From Litorilinea aerophila (GTDB lineage: Bacteria; Chloroflexota; Anaerolineae; Caldilineales; Caldilineaceae), in assembly GCF_006569185.2 (NCBI RefSeq), contig NZ_VIGC02000029.1:16961-80960 (forward strand): DNA of 64,000 nt, in the 5' to 3' direction. Shown here piece by piece: positions 12,655 to 21,823 of the stretch. Below the pieces are notes generated by a model. It was not told the origin of the DNA and searched no databases. It saw only the letters and a list, made by a program, of their open reading frames with translations. The stretch's first letter is position 1; every line of letters begins with the position of its first letter. The position numbers and the translations under genes are program-made.

Positions 12655-13463
12655 GTCGAAGGCCCACCCAACCCATCCGAGGGATTGAAACTCCGTAGTC
12701 GCCCGGCGCGCCCAGTTGACGGCCGGACAGTCGAAGGCCCACCCAACCCATCCGAGGGATTGAAACCAGTTATATTGCGTTTTCTGCCAGGGGCAACACC
12801 AGGTCGAAGGCCCACCCAACCCATCCGAGGGATTGAAACATCGCCAGCCAACAGGCCGACACCGATGAACAGCTGAGTCGAAGGCCCACCCAACCCATCC
12901 GAGGGATTGAAACACCATTTTCTTCCTGGCCGCGCTGGCCGTCTGGTGGGTCGAAGGCCCACCCAACCCATCCGAGGGATTGAAACTTCGATGATGCTCA
13001 CGATCTCGTGCACCACGTAGAAGGTCGAAGGCCCACCCAACCCATCCGAGGGATTGAAACTGAGAGGGCGCGGCAGGAGGCGGCCAGCATTCCCTTCGTC
13101 GAAGGCCCACCCAACCCATCCGAGGGATTGAAACAGCGTCTTCCAGCCCCACTGGGCGGCGTGGGACCCGTGTCGAAGGCCCACCCAACCCATCCGAGGG
13201 ATTGAAACTCCTTCTCTCGTTCAGGGTTTGATCCTGACCATACAGTCGAAGGCCCACCCAACCCATCCGAGGGATTGAAACAACTTCGGCAACATCTATG
13301 CGGGCCAGCAGATGTTGTCGAAGGCCCACCCAACCCATCCGAGGGATTGAAACATACGTCGTCTGACGGCATTTCGTGCTTCATGTCCGGTCGAAGGCCC
13401 ACCCAACCCATCCGAGGGATTGAAACCTGCCAGAGAATTGTACATCGGGGGCCGTAATGTAAA

Positions 13464-13607
13464 GTCGAAGGCCCACCCAACCCATCCGAGGGATTGAAAC
13501 GAGCCATTGTGCCTGCTGCTCTGTGGGCTGATGACGTCGAAGGCCCACCCAACCCATCCGAGGGATTGAAACGAGCCATTGTGCCTGCTGCTCTGTGGGC
13601 TGATGAC
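13464..13607 (+). repeat. Tandem duplicated repeat-spacer unit (spacers 160 and 161)
   Basis: The 35 bp spacers at 13501-13535 and 13573-13607 are identical (start GAGCCATTGTGCCTGC) and adjacent. This is the second local duplication in the older half of the array and has the same likely origin as the one at 12.5 kb. Confidence 0.95.
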
Positions 13608-16326
13608 GTCGAAGGCCCACCCAACCCATCCGAGGGATTGAAACCGCCTGACCGGCGCGCCGGTCAATGTGCCTGCCAGGGTCGAAGGCCCACCCAACCC
13701 ATCCGAGGGATTGAAACAACAATCTACAGTTCGGAGTAGAGATTCTATAGGAGGGTCGAAGGCCCACCCAACCCATCCGAGGGATTGAAACCTCTTTGAG
13801 GAAGAGGAGCTACAAACGCTGATGAAGTCGAAGGCCCACCCAACCCATCCGAGGGATTGAAACGACATCTACAGGTGTCGCCTCTGCAACCATCCCCGAG
13901 GTCGAAGGCCCACCCAACCCATCCGAGGGATTGAAACAAATCTGCCTGAGCTGTCCATATATGTGCGCCAGCTGGTCGAAGGCCCACCCAACCCATCCGA
14001 GGGATTGAAACAGGGAAAACGCCAAAAGAACCGTCGAACAGGTTAGGTCGAAGGCCCACCCAACCCATCCGAGGGATTGAAACGAACCGTATCTTGATGG
14101 CAGAATCGTTAATGTAGAGTCGAAGGCCCACCCAACCCATCCGAGGGATTGAAACCCTCCTGACGATCTGGTAATCGAGGATTTGGCTGGCGTCGAAGGC
14201 CCACCCAACCCATCCGAGGGATTGAAACCAAACACAGACAGAAGGAGAAGGCAGCATGATTGATGTCGAAGGCCCACCCAACCCATCCGAGGGATTGAAA
14301 CACGCAGGCGATATTCGCCGGAGGAGCCGGTGCTGTCGTCGAAGGCCCACCCAACCCATCCGAGGGATTGAAACAGGCTGAATTTCAACCCTGTATGATG
14401 GCCCTCGTTTGTCGAAGGCCCACCCAACCCATCCGAGGGATTGAAACTGCCAAGAACTACAAGCAGCTCCAGGAATCTCGCTCGTCGAAGGCCCACCCAA
14501 CCCATCCGAGGGATTGAAACGTGCCTCGTTGCCGATACTGGTATATTCCTCAACGCCGTCGAAGGCCCACCCAACCCATCCGAGGGATTGAAACCCGGCA
14601 TGAGCACCAACTGGAACGGCGAGGAGAAGCAGCGTCGAAGGCCCACCCAACCCATCCGAGGGATTGAAACAACAGTCGGTCCCTACTGGGCGCTTACTGG
14701 GCGCTTACGTCGAAGGCCCACCCAACCCATCCGAGGGATTGAAACAGCGGAACGCTGGGGGCCACGGTAGGCGTGGATCGGTCGAAGGCCCACCCAACCC
14801 ATCCGAGGGATTGAAACTAAAATGCACGATGGTACGTGGTGTTTTGTCCCTCGTCGAAGGCCCACCCAACCCATCCGAGGGATTGAAACCTTCGTCCCGC
14901 CCCTTCACCCGACGCCAGCCGGCGTCGTCGAAGGCCCACCCAACCCATCCGAGGGATTGAAACTTGGTGCACTTTTTTAATGTTGTTTCGGTTGACATGT
15001 GGTCGAAGGCCCACCCAACCCATCCGAGGGATTGAAACCGGGCCAGATGCCGAGATGACCAGGCCAGTGCTGCTGTCGAAGGCCCACCCAACCCATCCGA
15101 GGGATTGAAACTGACTCTGTCAAGATATCCCCGCTGTTAAGCTGGATGGGTCGAAGGCCCACCCAACCCATCCGAGGGATTGAAACAATCTGGACGCGTC
15201 CGGCGGGCTGGAGTTCAACAGTGGGTCGAAGGCCCACCCAACCCATCCGAGGGATTGAAACCTCCACCAGGCCGCCGGAAACGAGATTGGCCGCAGGTCG
15301 AAGGCCCACCCAACCCATCCGAGGGATTGAAACTAAAAAGAACGGGCGCCGCCCCAAACGAGTTGAGACGGTCGAAGGCCCACCCAACCCATCCGAGGGA
15401 TTGAAACTTTGTACTCTGAGGAATAAATCATGGCGGTGGGGGATGGTCGAAGGCCCACCCAACCCATCCGAGGGATTGAAACACGGAGCTGCACTACATC
15501 AATCGCAACCCGCGCCGGGCGGTCGAAGGCCCACCCAACCCATCCGAGGGATTGAAACTTTTTTTTCAGGTCAGCGATACTGATACCCATCCGGGTCGAA
15601 GGCCCACCCAACCCATCCGAGGGATTGAAACGCCGCTGCACGTACCGGGTGCCCGGGTGGACAGGGAGGTCGAAGGCCCACCCAACCCATCCGAGGGATT
15701 GAAACCGATTTGCCAACACCTGTCGCACAGGCGCAACCAGGTCGAAGGCCCACCCAACCCATCCGAGGGATTGAAACTCCCTATCACCACACATTCAAAC
15801 TCTGGCGTGCAAGGTCGAAGGCCCACCCAACCCATCCGAGGGATTGAAACTGTAGCATCCGATCACACGCGAGGCCGGGATCACGGTCGAAGGCCCACCC
15901 AACCCATCCGAGGGATTGAAACCGAATTGATCCGAGAGGACATTTTGCGGGATTTCGCCGTCGAAGGCCCACCCAACCCATCCGAGGGATTGAAACCTGG
16001 ACGAAGCGGTTCAATCAGCGAGCGGCGCACGTCGAAGGCCCACCCAACCCATCCGAGGGATTGAAACTGCGCCAGAACAGGCGTTCCAGGCGCTTCGGGC
16101 GCCGTCGAAGGCCCACCCAACCCATCCGAGGGATTGAAACCACCGCCATCGCGCTGGACGACGACCACCGCGGCATCTGCGTCGAAGGCCCACCCAACCC
16201 ATCCGAGGGATTGAAACAGCGTCCGGGTCCTGCCAGGCGTAGGCGCGCCGGTAGTGTCGAAGGCCCACCCAACCCATCCGAGGGATTGAAACTGCTCCGG
16301 CGTCGCTGTCGGCCTGCTGGTGCTGG

Positions 16327-16357
16327 GTCGAAGGCCCACCCAACCCATCCGAGGGAT
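16327..16357 (+). repeat. Degenerate terminal CRISPR repeat
   Basis: The last repeat matches the consensus for 31 bp (GTCGAAGG to GAGGGAT) and then diverges into GCCCCCCC, so it lacks the TGAAAC end. Loss of the 3' end at the leader-distal repeat is the normal trailer pattern and supports the array polarity. Confidence 0.9.
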
Positions 16358-16404
16358 GCCCCCCCTCTCCCACCACGCCAACACCACCCCTCTGGCCCCC
16401 AATG

Positions 16405-16413
16405 TGGTAAAAT
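16405..16413 (+). promoter_or_regulatory. Extended -10 promoter of uvrC, likely leaderless
   Basis: TGG-TAAAAT at 16405-16413 is an extended -10 element whose last base lies seven positions before the A of the uvrC ATG at 16420. Transcription would therefore start at or next to the start codon, giving a leaderless mRNA, which agrees with the lack of a Shine-Dalgarno sequence. The wording TGTGGTA(T/A)AAT matches the CRISPR leader promoter. Confidence 0.6.
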
Positions 16414-16419
16414 GCAGGT

Positions 16420-18318
16420 ATGACACGGCAACTACCAGAAAAAGTCGCCCAAAAACTGGCCAACCTGCCCGACCGGCCCGGTTGCTACCTCATGCTCGAT
16501 GGGCACGGCAAGGTCCTCTATGTGGGAAAAGCCGTCGTCCTGCGCAACCGGGTCCGCAGCTATTTCCATGCTTCCGCCCAACATTCGCCCAAAACCCAGG
16601 CCCTGGTGGAAGAGATCCAGGACATCTCCTGGTGGGTCACCCAGACCGAGCTGGAAGCCCTCATCCTGGAAAATGAGCTGATCAAACGCCACCGGCCCCG
16701 CTACAACGTCCGCCTGAAGGACGACCGCCAGTACCCCTACATCAAGGTCAACTGGCAGGACGACTTCCCCAAGGTGGAGGTGGTCCGCCGGATGGACAAG
16801 GACGGCGCCCGCTACTTCGGCCCCTATACCAGCGCCCGCGCCTGCTACCAAACCCTGGACGCCCTCCGGCGAATCTTCCCCTACCTGGACTGCGACCGGG
16901 TTATCACCGGCCAGGACGAACGCCCCTGCCTCTACTACCACATCAAAATGTGTGGCGGTCCCTGCATCGGCGCCCAAAGCCGGGAAGAATACCGCGCCAC
17001 CATCCAGCAGCTCATGGACTTCCTCAGCGGCGACACCGACCGGGTGCTGGGCCAGATGGAAGCCCAGATGAACCGGGCAGCCGAAAACCTCCAGTTCGAA
17101 CTGGCCGCCCTCTACCGGGACCGGCTGAAGGCCGCCCAACAAATCGCCGAACAACAAAAGGTGATCAGCGTCTACCAGGAAGACGCCGACTATATCGCCC
17201 TCGCCCAACATGAACGCACAGGCGATACCGCCGTCCAGGTCTTCATGGTCCGCCGGGGCCGCCTCACCGCCCGGGAGAATTTCATGCTGGAAGGTGCCGA
17301 CGTGCCCCAGGAGGGCATCAACCAGCAGGGCCAGCTCATCGGCTCCTTCCTCCAACAGTTCTACGACAGCGCCGCCTTCGTCCCCCGCCTGATCCTGGTC
17401 CAGGCCATGCCCGATGACCACGCCGTCCTGGAAGAGTGGCTGGCCGGGAAACGAGGCAGCCGGGTGGAACTGCGGGTGCCCCAACGAGGCCCCAAACGAG
17501 AGCTCATGAAGCTGGCCCAGGAAAATGCCGCTGAATATCTCCGCCTCCAGGTGGCCGAATGGCAGGCCGATACCCACCGCCAAACCCAGGCCGTGGCCGA
17601 CCTCCAGGCTGCCCTGGGCCTGGAACGTCCGCCCATGCGCATCGAGTGCTACGACGTGAGCACCCTCCAGGGTACCCACACCGTGGGCTCCATGGTCGTC
17701 TTCGCCCGAGGCGTCCCCGCCAAGCAGGCCTACCGCCGCTTCAAAATCCGGGGGAAGGGCAGCCAGGGCGAACCCGACGACTTCGCCAGCATGCGGGAAA
17801 TGCTGCGCCGCCGCTTCCGGCGACTGGTGGAAGCAATGCCGGAAGATCCCGGCCAGAAGGGGCGCAAACAGGACGAACAGTGGCAGATGGTGCCAGACCT
17901 GGTCATCATCGACGGCGGCAAGGGCCAGCTCGGGGTGGCCGTCGACGTGCTGGAAGAGCTGGGCCTGCGGGAACGCATCCCGGTGGTCGGCCTGGCCAAA
18001 CGGGAGGAAGAGATCTTCTGGCCCGGTCGCCCCGAGCCCATCTGGCTGAAGCGGGGCAGCCCGGCCCTGCACCTGGTCCAGCGCATCCGGGACGAAGCCC
18101 ACCGCTTCGCCATCACCTACCATCGCTCCCTGCGCGGCAAAGCCCAGACCCGCAGCCTGCTGGATGAGATTCCCGGCATCGGGCCGGCCCGGCGCAAGGC
18201 CCTGTTGACCTACTTCGGCGGCGACCTGGACAAGATCCGCGCCGCCAGCGTGGAGGAGCTGAGCGCCATCCCGGGCATGAACCGGCGCGCTGCCCAGGCA
18301 CTCAAAGAGCGTCTCTAG
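16420..18318 (+). CDS. uvrC: Excinuclease ABC subunit UvrC
   Basis: Dual endonuclease of nucleotide excision repair, making the 3' and 5' incisions after UvrAB damage recognition. 632 aa, standard length. Order of domains: GIY-YIG nuclease (about residues 10-95, with LPDRPGCYLML and VLYVGKAVVLRNRVRSYF), a Cys-containing linker (MCGGPCIG), a UVR motif binding UvrB near residues 200-240, the RNase H-like 3' half with IECYDVSTLQG and DLVIIDGGKGQL, and a C-terminal helix-hairpin-helix pair (EIPGIGPARRKALL). The ATG at 16420 has no ribosome binding site but sits just after a promoter. It is the first gene after the array and is unlikely to be functionally tied to it. A long open frame on the opposite strand is a codon-bias shadow. 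Confidence 0.96.
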   Translation: MTRQLPEKVAQKLANLPDRPGCYLMLDGHGKVLYVGKAVVLRNRVRSYFHASAQHSPKTQALVEEIQDISWWVTQTELEALILENELIKRHRPRYNVRLKDDRQYPYIKVNWQDDFPKVEVVRRMDKDGARYFGPYTSARACYQTLDALRRIFPYLDCDRVITGQDERPCLYYHIKMCGGPCIGAQSREEYRATIQQLMDFLSGDTDRVLGQMEAQMNRAAENLQFELAALYRDRLKAAQQIAEQQKVISVYQEDADYIALAQHERTGDTAVQVFMVRRGRLTARENFMLEGADVPQEGINQQGQLIGSFLQQFYDSAAFVPRLILVQAMPDDHAVLEEWLAGKRGSRVELRVPQRGPKRELMKLAQENAAEYLRLQVAEWQADTHRQTQAVADLQAALGLERPPMRIECYDVSTLQGTHTVGSMVVFARGVPAKQAYRRFKIRGKGSQGEPDDFASMREMLRRRFRRLVEAMPEDPGQKGRKQDEQWQMVPDLVIIDGGKGQLGVAVDVLEELGLRERIPVVGLAKREEEIFWPGRPEPIWLKRGSPALHLVQRIRDEAHRFAITYHRSLRGKAQTRSLLDEIPGIGPARRKALLTYFGGDLDKIRAASVEELSAIPGMNRRAAQALKERL

Positions 18319-18437
18319 CACCTCCGCCACCCAGGGCGGCGCTGCCCGCGCACCGCGTTGCAGTCTCCCGGCCGGATACCTTTGTCACGCATCCGGGGTA
18401 CTGGCTTTTCACCCGCCACGACAGACTGAGACGTGCC

Positions 18438-20942
18438 ATGACCGAACGGGTCCACAACCTGCATTCCGCCTACCAATATGTGGCCCAGTTGAACTTCCTG
18501 CAGGGACTCCCCCGGGAAGAGCTGGATTACTTTTTCCTCCAATCTCCCGACGTGCTGCGGGTGGTGGAGCTAGGGCCCCGGCAACAGCTCTTTGACCAGG
18601 GAGACCCGGTCCGTGCCATCTACGTGCTGCTGGAAGGTAGCGTCCACCAGGTGCGCATCCAGTCCGACCCGGAGCGGGGACGTCGGGCCACCCTGCGCAC
18701 CGAGGTTACCCCCGGCGGTCTCCTGGGCCACTACGACCTGCTCTACCGTCAGAGCCACAGCACCCGGGCCCGGGCCCAGGTGCCTTCCCGTCTCATCGCC
18801 ATCGACGCCGCCCTCCTCAACCGGCTCATCTCCCGCTTCCCCCGCATTCGGGATCGGCTGGTGCCCCGAGAACGGATTGCCCGGCTGCGTACCATCCCCC
18901 TCCTGGCCGAGGCGGACAACATCGCCATCAGCTTCCTGGCCGACGCCTGCCAGGAGCAGCAGGTCGAACCCGGCCACCGCTTTTTCAGCGCGCGGGACAA
19001 CGCAGAGCTGTTCTACTTCATCGACCAGGGGCAGGTGCAGCTCCGTTGGCCCCAGGGGGAGCAGTACTACCTGGGCAATGGCATGGCCTTCGGATTTTCC
19101 AGCCACGTCTCCCAGCATCCCCTCCCGTTCGCCGCCATCCCCTACGGCTACGAAGCCATCGCCACCGCGCCCACCCGGGTTTTGGCAGTGCCTCGCGCAC
19201 GCCTGATGGCCATCACCGATCTCCACCCCGACCGGGCCGCCTGGAGCTGGCTGGATGAAGCCGAAAGGCTGCTGCGGGATCTTCGCCTCTTCCACCGTTT
19301 TAGCGACGAGCAGCGGCGGATCTTGCTGGGCTTCATGGGGGCCCACCACTTTCCGCGCAACCACCTGATCGTGCAGCAGGGTGAAATGAACAGCAGCCTC
19401 TGGATCCTCTGGCCGGGGAGCTGGGCCCGGCTCCACGCCATCGAAAACGGCATGGCCCTGGAGGCGACGCCGGTCTCTGGCCCTAACCACTTCAACGAGC
19501 TGGCACTGCGGGTGGACCATTCGGCCGAGTCCACGGTAGAGGCGCTGCCCCATAGCCAGTGGCTCCAGCTTCACCGCCAGGATTTTGAGGCCTTCCTGGC
19601 CCAGGAAGATCCGGCCCTGGCGGAACAGCTCTGGCTCAGCGAGCGGGCCAAGCAGCTCCTGGGCCGACAACAGCGGCGGGCCCGCTACCCCTGGCTGTTG
19701 GGCAACGAACGGCTGATCCTCTTCGAGCGCCGCCACTGGATCTCCCTCTTCGGCAAAATTTGGCTGGGCCTGTTGCTCCTCTCCATCAGCGGCCTGCTCT
19801 CCCTGCTGTTGGCCCGCTTTGGCGACACATTGACGGCCCCCACCTGGCTGCCCACGCCCCTGGCCCTGTTGGCCGTCCTCCAGTTGGCCTGGGGCACCAT
19901 CGACTACCTGAACGACTACCTGCTGTTGACCGACCAGCGGCTGGTCCTGCAGGAAAAGCTGCTCTGGATTCGGGAGACCCGCAAAGCAGCCCAGCTGGAG
20001 CAGATCCGCAATGTGGATGTGCACACCAACCTGTGGGGCGCGCTCTTGCACTATGGGGAACTGAAGATCTACACCGCCGCGGCGGCAGGCAGCATCGACT
20101 TTCGTTTCGCCGCCCACCCCCACGCCATCCGGCAGGCCATCCTGGAACAGCAAAACCGGCGCCTGAGCCATTTCCGCGCATCGTCCAAAATGACCATCCA
20201 GACCATCCTGGAAGAGCGGCTGGGCATCCAGCTGAAGCTACCAGGCCGGGTCCTCCCAGAGGCACCGCCGGCCCACCCGGAGGAAGTGGTGCCGTGGTGG
20301 CGTCGGGTGTGGGATTACCTGAACATGGGCAGGCATCTCCAGCGCATCGAGGAGGACCGGATCATCTGGCGCAAACACTGGCTCATCCTCATCTCCCAGC
20401 TCCTGTTGCCCGGTTCCCTGCTGCTGCTGGACATCCTGCTGGCCACGCCGGCGGCCATCCTGCCCCTCTCCCCGGAAGTGCGTCAGCTCCTCCAGCCCCT
20501 GGAGTTCGTCTTCTTCCTGGTGGGCATCTTCCTGCTGCTGTGGATCGCGTGGATCGTGGCCGACTGGCGCAACGATACCTACGAGGTGGATCGCAATCAG
20601 ATCGCGGATGTGGAGAAAAAGCCGCTCTTTTTTGCCGAAAATCGACGGACGGCCCTGCTGGGGGAAATCGAAAACATCGAGTTCGACATCCCCAGCCCCA
20701 TCCACTACTGGCTCAATTTCGGCAATGTGCGGCTGCAGACGGCTGCGACGGAGGGGCTCTTCACCTTTGATTGGGTGCCGGATCCCCGGGGCGTGGTGGA
20801 GGAGATCCGGCGGCGCATCGAGGAGTATCGGGAACGGCAAGAGCAGCAGCGGGCCCGCCAGCGGGCCCAGGAGTTGCCCGACTGGTTCGAGATGTACAAC
20901 CGGGTCAGCCAGGAGTCCGGGCCGCCCCCTTCGGATAGCTAA
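18438..20942 (+). CDS. Membrane protein with three cNMP-binding-like domains and two bacterial PH domains
   Basis: 834 aa. Three cyclic-nucleotide-binding-like beta-barrels occupy about residues 20-140 (QGDPVRAIYVLLEGSV), 150-260 (ELFYFIDQGQVQLRW) and 283-390 (IVQQGEMNSSLWILWPGSW). These are followed by a two-helix membrane hairpin (about 438-490) and a bPH2-type domain (LLLTDQRLVLQEKLLW, QIRNVDVHTNLWG). A second hairpin (about 655-720) and second PH domain (IADVEKKPLFF, IENIEFDIPSPIHYWLNFG) come next, then a charged helix. The classic phosphate-binding Arg signature is not obvious in the barrels, so the ligand is unknown. It looks like a membrane-anchored sensor or scaffold facing the cytoplasm. 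No enzymatic domain is visible. The metallophosphatase follows convergently nine bases after the stop. Confidence 0.8.
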   Translation: MTERVHNLHSAYQYVAQLNFLQGLPREELDYFFLQSPDVLRVVELGPRQQLFDQGDPVRAIYVLLEGSVHQVRIQSDPERGRRATLRTEVTPGGLLGHYDLLYRQSHSTRARAQVPSRLIAIDAALLNRLISRFPRIRDRLVPRERIARLRTIPLLAEADNIAISFLADACQEQQVEPGHRFFSARDNAELFYFIDQGQVQLRWPQGEQYYLGNGMAFGFSSHVSQHPLPFAAIPYGYEAIATAPTRVLAVPRARLMAITDLHPDRAAWSWLDEAERLLRDLRLFHRFSDEQRRILLGFMGAHHFPRNHLIVQQGEMNSSLWILWPGSWARLHAIENGMALEATPVSGPNHFNELALRVDHSAESTVEALPHSQWLQLHRQDFEAFLAQEDPALAEQLWLSERAKQLLGRQQRRARYPWLLGNERLILFERRHWISLFGKIWLGLLLLSISGLLSLLLARFGDTLTAPTWLPTPLALLAVLQLAWGTIDYLNDYLLLTDQRLVLQEKLLWIRETRKAAQLEQIRNVDVHTNLWGALLHYGELKIYTAAAAGSIDFRFAAHPHAIRQAILEQQNRRLSHFRASSKMTIQTILEERLGIQLKLPGRVLPEAPPAHPEEVVPWWRRVWDYLNMGRHLQRIEEDRIIWRKHWLILISQLLLPGSLLLLDILLATPAAILPLSPEVRQLLQPLEFVFFLVGIFLLLWIAWIVADWRNDTYEVDRNQIADVEKKPLFFAENRRTALLGEIENIEFDIPSPIHYWLNFGNVRLQTAATEGLFTFDWVPDPRGVVEEIRRRIEEYRERQEQQRARQRAQELPDWFEMYNRVSQESGPPPSDS

Positions 20943-20951
20943 GTCCCCCTG

Positions 20952-21743
20952 CTACCAGCCAAAGCTGAGGCGATCGATGAGGCGTTTGGGCAACCCTGCC
21001 GCGCGCATCTGGGCCTGGGTCAGTTCGATGGGGTATGACACCCGGTTGTAGTACCAGATGGCAGCCTCCAGGTCCAGGATGGCATAGGCCGCCCGGGAAT
21101 CGTTGTCCCGGGGCTGCCCCACGCTGCCCGGGTTGAGGATGAGGCGCTGGGTGGGCGAGGTGGTCAACTCGATGGCCAGCCCAGGCTGGGGCTGCAGGTA
21201 CTCCACCGTGGCCGGCGTATAGCCGTTGCCCTGCAGGTGGCTCGCCTCGTGGAGGCGCCAGCGGTAGATGGCCGGCTTGTGGGTATGCCCCACCAGGCAG
21301 ATGGGCTCCGAGAAGACGCCGAAGTTCTCCAGGGCGGTGCTGGGCGTCAGGATGTACTCCCAGACAGGCTCCCGGGGGCTGGCGTGGGTGATCAGGTAGT
21401 CCTGTGTCTCCGGGGGATGGATGGGATGATCGGGCAGGGTATCCAGGTAGCGCCGGTTCTCTTCCCGGAGCTCGTCCCGGGTCCAAAGCACAGCCCGCCG
21501 GGCGTGGGGGTTGAAATCCTCCACGTTGACACCCGGCCGCCCCAACACGGCCCAATCGTGGTTGCCCATGACGCAGAGGCCGGCCACCTCCCGTATCAGC
21601 TCGATACATTCGTTTGGCTTCGGGCCGTAGCCCACCACGTCCCCCAGACACCAGACGGTGTCGTACTGGCCGGCCGCAGCCTGCAACACACTTTCCAGGG
21701 CAACCAGATTGGCATGAATATCCGACAGAATCAAGACGCGCAT
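20952..21743 (-). CDS. YfcE/calcineurin-like metallophosphoesterase
   Basis: 263 aa from the ATG at 21743 (MRVLILSDIHANLVALESVL). Metal-ligand motifs are in canonical order: SDIHAN (D, H), CLGDVVGYGPKP (GD), VMGNHDWAV (GNHD), LITHASP (H) and CLVGHTHKP (GHTH). This is the YfcE-like branch of binuclear metallophosphatases, usually phosphodiesterases with relaxed specificity, so the substrate is unknown. The seven codons before this start are also open but lie within the promoter, so I use the internal ATG. Convergent with the cNMP/PH protein and divergent from the beta-helix gene. Confidence 0.88.
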   Translation of the reverse strand: MRVLILSDIHANLVALESVLQAAAGQYDTVWCLGDVVGYGPKPNECIELIREVAGLCVMGNHDWAVLGRPGVNVEDFNPHARRAVLWTRDELREENRRYLDTLPDHPIHPPETQDYLITHASPREPVWEYILTPSTALENFGVFSEPICLVGHTHKPAIYRWRLHEASHLQGNGYTPATVEYLQPQPGLAIELTTSPTQRLILNPGSVGQPRDNDSRAAYAILDLEAAIWYYNRVSYPIELTQAQMRAAGLPKRLIDRLSFGW

Positions 21744-21752
21744 AATGGCCCA

Positions 21753-21761
21753 ATGATAACA
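21753..21761 (-). promoter_or_regulatory. Extended -10 promoter of the metallophosphoesterase
   Basis: On the minus strand the sequence reads TGT-TATCAT, an extended -10 element ending about nine bases before the ATG at 21743. It would give a nearly leaderless transcript, as predicted for uvrC. No -35 box is evident. Confidence 0.45.
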
Positions 21762-21823
21762 CAAAGGTGGCTGCTGTGCGAGGACGGACAGAGCTTGTCA
21801 CATCAATATCCAGGAGGCCGAAC

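Larger units (their letters stand above)
1805..16357 (+). CRISPR. CRISPR array, about 199 repeats of 37 bp and 198 spacers
   Basis: The repeat is 37 bp, begins GTCGAAGG, has CCCACCCAACCCATCC in the middle and ends GAGGGATTGAAAC. I walked the start positions (first 1805, second 1879, last 16327) and count 199; mean period is 73.3 bp, with spacers of about 34-40 bp. No interval is long enough to hide a skipped unit. All repeats read appear identical except the last. The ATTGAAAC end is the usual 5' handle of type I (A/B/D) and III crRNAs. The orientation is supported three ways: leader and cas2 at the left, handle at the right end of each repeat, decayed repeat at the right end. Repeats and spacers lack stops in several frames, so gene finders will call many false repeat-peptide ORFs here. 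Confidence 0.99.

Noticed and set aside
1736..16064. Dozens of long open frames across the array, up to 607 codons, encoding repeated GWVGLR, SDGLGGPST or TQPIRGIET units
   Set aside because: They are translations of the CRISPR repeat in all frames. The repeat has no stop in several frames, and the units match the 73 bp period exactly. Not proteins.
16432..18330. 632-codon open frame on the minus strand opposite uvrC
   Set aside because: Codon-bias shadow of a GC-rich gene; the plus strand has complete UvrC motifs and the minus product has no recognisable fold.
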